Assembly (NCBI GenBank): GCA_002422865.1
Contig: DITN01000024.1
Span: forward strand, 33,405 to 64,170
Direction of reading: 5' to 3'
From: Bacteroidetes bacterium UBA6183
GTDB lineage: Bacteria > Bacteroidota > Bacteroidia > UKL13-3
DNA: 30,766 bases
How positions within the stretch are numbered: position 1 is the stretch's first letter; every line of letters begins with the position of its first letter. The notes under the pieces are model-generated. The model ran no database searches, had not been told where the DNA came from, and worked only from the letters and a program-made list of their open reading frames with translations. Positions 23,918-30,766 of this stretch are shown one piece after another. Made by a program: the position numbers and the translations under genes.

Positions 23918-25198
23918 ATGAAAAAACTTATACTTTCTTTATCCATTTTAGGATTAACATTTACCGCCTTTTCCCAAACAACAATTACCGATTCTATTCA
24001 AACAGGTGCTGCTTACAGCAATGATGTTTATTACAGCTTAAAAAACGGTGTAGTAAAATCGGCTGCAAACAACGAGTGGCAATTGGCTTTAAGCATTGGT
24101 GCATTTAACGTAGCTGTTAGAACAAATGCAACTACAAGTAGCAGTGGCGATGGTTCTGTTGTTGTTTACGAACAACCAAACAAAGACACCACCACATGGG
24201 CAAACTTCGACACCACCGGTTACAAAACTTGGGAAGCATTGGAAAACTCTGACGAGAATTGGGAAATGGGTGCATTAAACGTAAATGCATCAGGTCAGTT
24301 TGACTACGGTTGGGGCGAGTACGACCAAACCTCACATGCCGTTACCGGAAACAGGTTATATTTCGTTACCGTAAAATCAGGCAGCAATACTTTATACAAA
24401 AAACTTTGGATTAAAAGTAAAAAACTAGGTAACTGGGTAATTGCATTTGCTAACATTGATGGCAGCAACGAACAAGTACTAACCGTAAAATCATCTGATT
24501 ATACCGGAAAAAACTTTGTATATGTGTCATTAATAAACAACACTATAGTTGACAGAGAACCGGCAAGCAGCAATTGGGATTTTGTATTAACCCGTTACAA
24601 AGCATTTCAACCTGCACAAGGTGTGTATTATGCATCAACAGGTATTCTAACCAATGCAGGTGTAGTTACTGCCGAAGCACGCGGTACTGCAGTAGCAGAT
24701 GCTGCTTTAAACAATTTTATTGCCGATACTTCTGATAACATCTCGGTAATTGGAGCAGATTGGAAACAAGTAAACAACCAAACATTCCAATTTTATGTGG
24801 TTGATTCGTTGTGCTACTTTGTTAAAGCAAAAGATGGTGCATTTTGGAAATTGGCATTTACAAAATTTGCAGGTTCAAGCACGGGTAATACTGTATTTAA
24901 CAAAACCAAATTAACTCCTGCAACAGGTGTTACTACAATTGGTAATGAAGTTAAAAACTTAACTGTTTATCCTAACCCAGCAAGCAACAACATTACCGTT
25001 TTGTTTGATGCAGATAACAACAACAGTAATATTACTTTGGTTGATTTATCAGGTCGTTTAGTTAAACAAATTGGAACCCAACAAAACAACGGATTTAATG
25101 CACATCAAATTAGTTTAAGTGATGTAAACAAAGGCATTTATTTCTTGCAGGTAAATAACGGAAACAGCACAAGCATTCAAAAAATTATTGTTGAGTAA
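23918..25198 (+). CDS. HmuY-like protein with T9SS sorting domain
   Basis: 426 residues. Signal peptide MKKLILSLSILGLTFTAFSQ. The middle resembles the HmuY family by its two Trp-Asp/Gln-type strand signatures: NEWQLALSIGAFNVAVRTN near 50-70 and SSNWDFVLTRYKAF near 215-228, with the long beta-rich segment around YFVTVKSGSNTLYKKLWIKS between them. The tail (about 345-426) is a type A T9SS sorting domain: LTVYPNPASNNITVLF, then DVNKGIYFLQV and a final KIIVE. HmuY is the heme-binding lipoprotein of Porphyromonas gingivalis; here the T9SS tail replaces a lipid anchor. It precedes an HmuR-like receptor by 18 bases, and a second, lipidated HmuY-like gene follows the receptor. Heme is the most likely ligand but not proven. 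Confidence 0.8.
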   Translation: MKKLILSLSILGLTFTAFSQTTITDSIQTGAAYSNDVYYSLKNGVVKSAANNEWQLALSIGAFNVAVRTNATTSSSGDGSVVVYEQPNKDTTTWANFDTTGYKTWEALENSDENWEMGALNVNASGQFDYGWGEYDQTSHAVTGNRLYFVTVKSGSNTLYKKLWIKSKKLGNWVIAFANIDGSNEQVLTVKSSDYTGKNFVYVSLINNTIVDREPASSNWDFVLTRYKAFQPAQGVYYASTGILTNAGVVTAEARGTAVADAALNNFIADTSDNISVIGADWKQVNNQTFQFYVVDSLCYFVKAKDGAFWKLAFTKFAGSSTGNTVFNKTKLTPATGVTTIGNEVKNLTVYPNPASNNITVLFDADNNNSNITLVDLSGRLVKQIGTQQNNGFNAHQISLSDVNKGIYFLQVNNGNSTSIQKIIVE

Positions 25199-25216
25199 TT
25201 AAGCATTACTTAAAAC

Positions 25217-27457
25217 ATGTTATCGGATTTACGTAGTTTAATTTTCATAATTGTGGTTATATGTGCTGCCATGCTTGCCTTTACCCATAAGGCAAGCGGG
25301 CAACAGCATATTTTAGTGCTATCCCCAAAAGGAGAGCCTATAGAAGATGCTGTGATTTTTTACCAACCACAAGCCATTAAAAAACTACAAAAAGTTGCGA
25401 TAACAGATGCATCTGGCAAGGCTATTTTAGCCACAAATACCACAGCAGCCTTACAAATTAACAAGGTTGGCTTTGTTTGTATTTACGATACATTAACCAC
25501 CAATCAACCCAAAACATATACCCTAACAATCAACAAAACCAATTTAAAAGATTTAGTGGTTACCGGACAATTTGAAACCGGAACAACAGATAAATCAGTT
25601 TACAAAATTAAAGTTATCGATCGCCAAAGAATTGAACAACAAGGTGCTGTTAATTTAAAAGATGTGTTGAGCAACGAGTTAAATATTCGTTTATCTCAAG
25701 ATGGAGTTTTGGGTACACAAATGAGCATGATGGGACTTGGCGGACAAAACGTAAAGATATTAATTGATGGTGTGCCTGTGATTGGAAGAATGGATGGCAA
25801 TATTGATATCAGTCAAATAAATTTAAACAACATAGAGCGTATTGAGGTAGTTGAAGGACCGATGAGTGTTATTTATGGCACGGATGCCTTAGGAGGTGTA
25901 ATCAACTTAATATCTAAAAAACCACAAGCCAAACAATACAATCTAAACGTAAATACCTATTACGAAACAGTAGGAACATACAACATAGATGCAAACACCG
26001 GATTTCGCTACAAAGCTTGGCAATTGGCGGCATCAGGCGGAAGAAACTTTTTTGACGGTTACTCGGCCAACGAAAGTGAAAAGATCAGGTGGAAACAATG
26101 GAAACCACGCGAGCAATATTTTGGTGAGTTGAGTGTAAACTACAAATTTAAAACACATAGTCACCGTTTTAATGCAAGGTACTTTAACGAAAAAATAACA
26201 GCCAGAAACAATCCAACCATTACCCCCTACTCTATTAGCGGTTTTGATGATTATTTTAAAACCACACGTATAAACTTAGCTGTTTACTCTGATATTTATT
26301 TTAAAAACAAAGCCACTTTAAACCTCATTAACTCGTATGCCCTATTTGGCCGTACCAAAAACGCATACATCAAAAATTTAGTTACCGGAACCGAACAATT
26401 AACACCCAACAGCGAAGACCACGATACCACAACATTTGATTTGGTAACCTTACGAGGAACCTACACCACCAAAACCCAAAAGAAGTTTAACTCACAACTG
26501 GGTTATGATGTAAATTTAGAAAACGGATCGGGAAAACGTTTGGCCAATGCAAGTAATTTTATTGGCGATTACGCAGTGTTTTATATTGCCGATTTAAAAG
26601 CTACTTCACGATTAAACCTTCGTCCCGGTATTCGTTTTATTTATAACACATCTTATGGCGCACCAATAATACCAAGTGTAAATTTAAAGTATGATGTTAC
26701 GGAAGACATCTCCATCAGGGCATCTTATGCACAAGGATTCAGAGCACCATCGTTAAAAGAATTGAGTTTATTTTTTGTTGATGTGAATCATAACATTAAA
26801 GGCAATACCAACCTTAAGGCAGAAACATCAAATAATTACAACTTAAGCTTCAATTACAAAAAACAATACACCACTTGGCTTGTAAAATCAGAGTTATCGG
26901 GATTTTACAATGCCATAAACGATTTAATAAGTTTAGCTGTTGTTGATGCATCAACTCAAACTTACAGTTATGTAAACATAGATACATACCGCACTTTTGG
27001 TTTGAATTTTAACAATGATATTCAATACAAATTATTAAAACTTACACTTGGTTATGGACGTATTGCACGCTATAACCAATTAAGCAAAACTGAAGCATTA
27101 AACGAATACTCTTATGCAAATGAGTATCGCGCTAATGTTACTTACTCCATTAAAAGAGCCAGAACCGATGTAAACTTATTTTATAAATACAACGGAAGAT
27201 TACCTGGTTTTGCTTTAAATGCCAACAATCAAGTTTATCAAACTTTTGTTGAAGCCTACAGCATGATGGATGCCAGCGTAACAAAATCGTTTTATAAAAA
27301 CAGAGTAAAACTTACAGTTGGTGTAAAAAACTTATTAAACGTAACCAATATTTCATTCAACACTACCTCATCGGCACACAGTGCAGGCGCAGGAAGCATG
27401 CCAATGGCCATGGGTAGATTTATGTTCACTTCATTACGTATTAACCTTGAAAAATAG
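25217..27457 (+). CDS. HmuR-like TonB-dependent receptor, probable heme transporter
   Basis: An outer-membrane receptor of 746 residues. Signal peptide to about residue 29. A carboxypeptidase-regulatory-like domain (about 30-112, HILVLSPKGEPIEDAVIFY) precedes the plug (about 130-240), with LIDGVPVIGRMDGNIDISQ, ERIEVVEGPMSVIYGTDALGG. The barrel holds FRAPSLKELS at 508-517, His525 (VNHNIKGNTNL) and an NPNL-like NTNL at about 529-532. In heme receptors a His between the FRAP and NPNL boxes ligates heme, so this supports an HmuR-like function. Barrel end SLRINLEK. Lies between two HmuY-like genes, with a T9SS version in front and a lipoprotein behind. The receptor family is secure; heme specificity is an inference. 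Confidence 0.88.
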   Translation: MLSDLRSLIFIIVVICAAMLAFTHKASGQQHILVLSPKGEPIEDAVIFYQPQAIKKLQKVAITDASGKAILATNTTAALQINKVGFVCIYDTLTTNQPKTYTLTINKTNLKDLVVTGQFETGTTDKSVYKIKVIDRQRIEQQGAVNLKDVLSNELNIRLSQDGVLGTQMSMMGLGGQNVKILIDGVPVIGRMDGNIDISQINLNNIERIEVVEGPMSVIYGTDALGGVINLISKKPQAKQYNLNVNTYYETVGTYNIDANTGFRYKAWQLAASGGRNFFDGYSANESEKIRWKQWKPREQYFGELSVNYKFKTHSHRFNARYFNEKITARNNPTITPYSISGFDDYFKTTRINLAVYSDIYFKNKATLNLINSYALFGRTKNAYIKNLVTGTEQLTPNSEDHDTTTFDLVTLRGTYTTKTQKKFNSQLGYDVNLENGSGKRLANASNFIGDYAVFYIADLKATSRLNLRPGIRFIYNTSYGAPIIPSVNLKYDVTEDISIRASYAQGFRAPSLKELSLFFVDVNHNIKGNTNLKAETSNNYNLSFNYKKQYTTWLVKSELSGFYNAINDLISLAVVDASTQTYSYVNIDTYRTFGLNFNNDIQYKLLKLTLGYGRIARYNQLSKTEALNEYSYANEYRANVTYSIKRARTDVNLFYKYNGRLPGFALNANNQVYQTFVEAYSMMDASVTKSFYKNRVKLTVGVKNLLNVTNISFNTTSSAHSAGAGSMPMAMGRFMFTSLRINLEK

Positions 27458-28424
27458 TAAACACATTTTTGTAATTACATTACTTTCTACACTTTTTGCT
27501 GCTTGCGAAAAGGAAGAAAAACTATGGACTTTACCTGCACCGGGTAGCGAAAAAATCACCTCGTTTAGTATGGGCGAAACATACGAAAACACCACATACT
27601 TGCATTTAAGCACGGGTAATATTTCGCAACGTTATTTACAATTGTGGGATATTGCATTTGCATCAGACAGCAACGCGCAACACATCATCATTAATGGTGG
27701 CAAAGAAGTGCAAGTGCATGCCACAACCGATACTGATTTTAGCAAAAATCAAACGGCACCTGATGAATGGACTTGGGATAACCCGAATGGTAATTTAGAC
27801 AGCACCGCGTTTGGCAATTGTTTTAACAGCAACCGTACTTCAAAACAACTAATATATATTGTTGATATCGGCAAACAAAACAACCCGCGTTACCACAAAA
27901 TACAAATGCTTGCGGTAACCGATAGCTCGTATAGTTTTAAATTGGGTGGTTTAAATGCTGTAGGAAGCACATTTACCATTAGAAAAGACCATCAAAAAAA
28001 CTACACTTATTTTAACCTCGATTTAAAAGAAGTGGTTGACTACGAACCCAACTCAACCGAGTGGGATTTGGTATTTACTCGTTACCGTTATGTGTATTAC
28101 AACATGACTCCAATTACACCATACCAAGTGAATGGTGCTTTGATTAACACAAAACAGGTAACCGTTGCACAAACCACAACCATACCTTTTGAAGAGCTTG
28201 ACATTATAAAAGCACAACAGCTTATCTTAACCAAAAAGCAAGACGAAATTGGTTACGATTGGAAATATTTCGACCTGAATGGATCAGGAAAATATTTGGT
28301 AAACATGAATAAAATATTTGTGGTAAAAACAGCCGATGGGTATTACTACAAAATTCGTTTCCTTGATTTTTATGATGACAAAGGCGCTAAAGGAGTGCCT
28401 AAAATGGCTTATCAGCGCTTATAA
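27447..28424 (+). CDS. HmuY-like lipoprotein
   Basis: The protein has 325 residues when started at the TTG at 27447, which gives MKNSKHIFVITLLSTLFAAC, a lipoprotein signal with Cys20. The longer open frame from the ATG at 27381 would encode a junk N-terminus overlapping the receptor by 77 bases, so it is rejected. This start overlaps the receptor by 11 bases. Signature strands YLQLWDIAFASDSNAQHII and NSTEWDLVFTRYRYV are the two WD-type motifs of the HmuY family, matching those of the T9SS-tailed paralogue at 23918. It is the lipid-anchored partner of the pair and probably binds heme at the outer surface. Axial ligand residues are not assigned. Confidence 0.82.
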   Translation: MKNSKHIFVITLLSTLFAACEKEEKLWTLPAPGSEKITSFSMGETYENTTYLHLSTGNISQRYLQLWDIAFASDSNAQHIIINGGKEVQVHATTDTDFSKNQTAPDEWTWDNPNGNLDSTAFGNCFNSNRTSKQLIYIVDIGKQNNPRYHKIQMLAVTDSSYSFKLGGLNAVGSTFTIRKDHQKNYTYFNLDLKEVVDYEPNSTEWDLVFTRYRYVYYNMTPITPYQVNGALINTKQVTVAQTTTIPFEELDIIKAQQLILTKKQDEIGYDWKYFDLNGSGKYLVNMNKIFVVKTADGYYYKIRFLDFYDDKGAKGVPKMAYQRL

Positions 28425-28445
28425 TTTAATACTAAAACTTAATAT

Positions 28446-29489
28446 ATGAAGATTAGACTTATTGTGGCTGCGTTTTTAACAAGTAGCATTACAACACAAG
28501 CACAAAACACAGAAAAACATTTTAAAAATTTAACCCAATTAACCTTTGGAGGTGGTAATGCTGAAGCATACTGGAGTTATGATAGCAAGAAGTTAACTTT
28601 TCAAAGTAACAACAAAGCTTGGGGTGTAAAATGCGACCAGATTTTTGATATGGATGTTGCCACAGCATCAACCGACACCACATACAAACCAACCCAAATT
28701 AGCACAGGCGAAGGCAGAACAACTTGCAGCTATTACTTAAAAGACAACAAACACATTTTATATGCATCAACACATTTAGGTGGTAAAGAATGTCCGCCTG
28801 ATGTGCCACATGGTGGAAAATACTTATGGGCCATTTACCCTGAGTACGACATTTTTGTGGCTGATTTAAATGGTAAAATCACCCAACAATTAACCAATGC
28901 ACCAGGATATGATGCAGAAGCAACGATATCTCCAGATGGTAAAAAAGTTGTGTTTACATCAACACGCAGTGGCGATTTAGAATTGTGGACCATGGACATT
29001 GATGGTAAAAACCAGAAGCAAATTACTTTTGGTTTAGGTTACGATGGTGGTGCATTTTTTTCACCTGATGGAAAACAAATTGTGTTTCGTGCATCGCGCC
29101 CAAAAACAGAAGAAGAAATAAAAGAATACAAAGATTTATTGGCCAAAGGATTGGTAGCCCCCACCAACATGGAAATTTATGTTTGTAATGTAGATGGTTC
29201 GGGGTTGAAACAAGTAACCAATTTAGGTAAAGCCAACTGGGCTCCATTTTTTCACCCAAGTGGTAAAAAGATTTTATTCTCGAGTAATCATCATTCAGAA
29301 CGTGGTTATGATTTTCAGTTATACATGATTAATATTGACGGAACAAACCTAGAGCGTATTACCAACCAAAGTATGTTTAATGCGTTTCCTATGTTTTCTC
29401 CTGATGGTAAAAAACTGGTCTTCTCATCAAACCGCAACAACGGTGGCACACGTGATACCAATTTATTTATTGCAGAGTGGGTTGATTAA
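28446..29489 (+). CDS. PD40/TolB-like beta-propeller protein
   Basis: 347 residues. Signal peptide MKIRLIVAAFLTSSITTQAQ. At least four WD40-like PD40 repeats follow: ISPDGKKVVFTSTRSGDLEL, FFSPDGKQIVFRASRPKTEE, FHPSGKKILFSSNHHSERG and FSPDGKKLVFSSNRNNGG, each with the SPDGK-x-x-x-F-x-S core. They predict a TolB-like propeller in the periplasm or on the surface. An unusual early segment GGKECPPDVPHGGKYLWAIYP with a Cys pair (also Cys before it) lies between repeats. 21 bases after the HmuY-like lipoprotein and 25 bases before the M28 peptidase, so likely one transcript. TolB-like proteins can be colicin/peptidase partners; here a role with the peptidase or heme locus is inference. Confidence 0.86.
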   Translation: MKIRLIVAAFLTSSITTQAQNTEKHFKNLTQLTFGGGNAEAYWSYDSKKLTFQSNNKAWGVKCDQIFDMDVATASTDTTYKPTQISTGEGRTTCSYYLKDNKHILYASTHLGGKECPPDVPHGGKYLWAIYPEYDIFVADLNGKITQQLTNAPGYDAEATISPDGKKVVFTSTRSGDLELWTMDIDGKNQKQITFGLGYDGGAFFSPDGKQIVFRASRPKTEEEIKEYKDLLAKGLVAPTNMEIYVCNVDGSGLKQVTNLGKANWAPFFHPSGKKILFSSNHHSERGYDFQLYMINIDGTNLERITNQSMFNAFPMFSPDGKKLVFSSNRNNGGTRDTNLFIAEWVD

Positions 29490-29514
29490 CAATTAGAATT
29501 TAGAACAAAAAATT

Positions 29515-30741
29515 ATGCGCTTAAAATTAGGCTTAGCCACTTTATTATTATCAATTGCAGGTGTTGGTATTGCACAAAATATTACGGTTGATGTAATTAA
29601 ACCACACATTACCTATTTAGCCGATGACAAATTACAAGGTCGTGAACCCGGTACCAAAGGCGAAAAATTAGCGATTAAATACATCAGCCAACAATTTAAA
29701 AGTTACGGTTTAAAACCAATGGGCTCCAAAGGTTACGCACAACCTTTTACTTATAAAACTAAAAAAACACCACACGATACCGTGGCTAATGGCACGCCTA
29801 AAAACGGTTCAAACGTAATTGGTTTTTTAGATAATGGTGCAGCTAAAACCATTGTTATTGGTGGGCATTTCGACCATCTTGGTTTTAAAGAGCATGGTTC
29901 ATCATTAGATAAAAATAAAAAGTTAATACACAATGGTGCTGATGATAATGCATCGGGAACGGCAGGCGTTTTGGCACTTGCCAACTACTTTGCAAACAAT
30001 GGCATTAAAGAAAAAAGTAACTTTTTATTCATGTGTTATTCGGCAGAAGAAGATGGCTTAATTGGCTCGAAATATTTTACCAATAATCCAACCATGGATT
30101 TAAGTAAAATAAGCGCCATGATTAACATGGACATGATTGGAAGATTAAATGATTCGACCAAAAAGTTAATGGTATTCGGTGTTGGAACAAGCCCTGCTTA
30201 CACCAACATTTTTGCTAACACAAAAACCAATTTAACTTTAGGTTTTGATTCATCAGGCATTGGCCCTTCCGATCAAACTTCATTTTATTTAAAAAACATT
30301 CCTGTATTACATTTTTTTACCGGTCAACATACCGACTACCACAAATCAACTGACGATACCGAGAAGATTAATTTTGCAGGTGAAGTTGAGGTATTACAAT
30401 TCATTCAACAAATTGCATCTGCTCTGGCAGAGACGGAAAACATTCCTTTTACCAAAACCAAACAACCGGAACAAGCACGTGTAAGTTTTAAAGTTACGTT
30501 AGGCATTATGCCCGATTATTCATTTGAAGGAAAGGGTGTAAAAATTGATGCAGTGAATGAAGGTAAACCAGCAATACTGGCAGGAATGCAAGCGGGAGAT
30601 GTTTTGATACAATTAGGTGAATTTACGGTAAACAACATGCAGGATTATATGAAAGCATTATCAAAACACAGCAAAGGACAGCAAGTTAAAGCAACGGTGT
30701 TAAGGGGTGGAAATCCGGTTACCTTATCGGTTACTTTCTAA
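29515..30741 (+). CDS. M28 family metallopeptidase with PDZ domain
   Basis: A secreted aminopeptidase-like zinc peptidase of 408 residues. Signal peptide ends around AQN (residues 1-22). Catalytic motifs in order: GGHFDHLGF (about 116-124, first His ligand), HNGADDNASGTAG (about 138-150, bridging Asp), YSAEEDGLIGSKYF (about 175-188, catalytic and ligand Glu), INMDMIGRL (about 202-210, Asp ligand), and the late FFTGQHTDYHKSTDD (about 265-279, His ligand). A PDZ domain (about 325-408) follows: GKGVKIDAVNEGKPAILAGM, GDVLIQLGEF. All five metal-site residues are present. It is last of the locus and complete within the window. It could release peptides or degrade hemoproteins to free heme; that link is inference from position. 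Confidence 0.93.
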   Translation: MRLKLGLATLLLSIAGVGIAQNITVDVIKPHITYLADDKLQGREPGTKGEKLAIKYISQQFKSYGLKPMGSKGYAQPFTYKTKKTPHDTVANGTPKNGSNVIGFLDNGAAKTIVIGGHFDHLGFKEHGSSLDKNKKLIHNGADDNASGTAGVLALANYFANNGIKEKSNFLFMCYSAEEDGLIGSKYFTNNPTMDLSKISAMINMDMIGRLNDSTKKLMVFGVGTSPAYTNIFANTKTNLTLGFDSSGIGPSDQTSFYLKNIPVLHFFTGQHTDYHKSTDDTEKINFAGEVEVLQFIQQIASALAETENIPFTKTKQPEQARVSFKVTLGIMPDYSFEGKGVKIDAVNEGKPAILAGMQAGDVLIQLGEFTVNNMQDYMKALSKHSKGQQVKATVLRGGNPVTLSVTF

Positions 30742-30766
30742 AATGGTTTGTTATTGAAAAAGACGG

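Noticed and set aside
27381..27446. Longer N-terminus of the HmuY-like lipoprotein from ATG 27381
   Set aside because: It runs inside the receptor gene in another frame and would hide the lipoprotein signal; the TTG at 27447 gives a clean signal with Cys20.
30742..30766. Possible start of a next gene (TTG at 30754)
   Set aside because: Only a few codons are visible, too little to support a call.

Overview
The window is about 30.8 kb of low-GC, gene-dense chromosome from a member of the Bacteroidota. The family-level evidence agrees: type IX secretion (T9SS) C-terminal sorting domains, SusC/BtuB/HmuR-type TonB-dependent receptors, DUF3822-rsmD-coaD gene order, DUF5522, and promoters of the TTG-N(~20)-TAnnTTTG kind in place of Shine-Dalgarno-rich leaders. 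Most of the window is ordinary core genome. No phage, insertion sequence, CRISPR array, rRNA or tRNA gene was seen.

Layout. 1-1413: 3' end of atpA, then atpG and a terminator. 1551-5596: a TPR-containing sensor kinase, an outer-membrane-like protein, a YegS/DGK-type lipid kinase and an eIF1/SUI1-like factor. 5609-7779: an OmpR-type two-component system preceded by tandem TTTAATA repeats. 7766-12922 (minus strand): a vitamin B12 locus, made of promoter, cobalamin riboswitch, BtuB-like TonB receptor, a tandem-DUF4465 protein with a T9SS tail (BtuH-like), a YVTN beta-propeller lipoprotein (BtuG-like) and a small Cys-rich DUF5522 protein that starts inside the stop codon of the gene before it. 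12990-15723: DinB-like protein, lipoprotein, alpha/beta hydrolase and bestrophin. 15856-17948 (minus): cytidine deaminase and adenine deaminase (nucleobase salvage). 18021-19349: saccharopine dehydrogenase. 19552-23757: trmN6, mtgA, a hotdog thioesterase, and DUF3822-rsmD-coaD. 23918-30741: a probable heme locus, made of a T9SS-tailed HmuY-like protein, an HmuR-like TonB receptor, an HmuY-like lipoprotein, a PD40/TolB-like propeller protein and an M28 peptidase with a PDZ domain.

The most interesting pattern is shared by the two nutrient loci. In each, a TonB receptor is encoded beside one surface-lipoprotein ligand binder and one binder-like protein with a T9SS sorting tail. This suggests a general design in which a cell-surface-attached or released T9SS binder captures B12 or heme and hands it to the receptor. 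The B12 case has the strongest regulatory support: a well-matched promoter places the transcript start at the 5' edge of the riboswitch. Other points of interest are a perfect 36-bp palindrome inside the B12 operon and a family of about 120-bp inverted-repeat elements in two intergenic regions.
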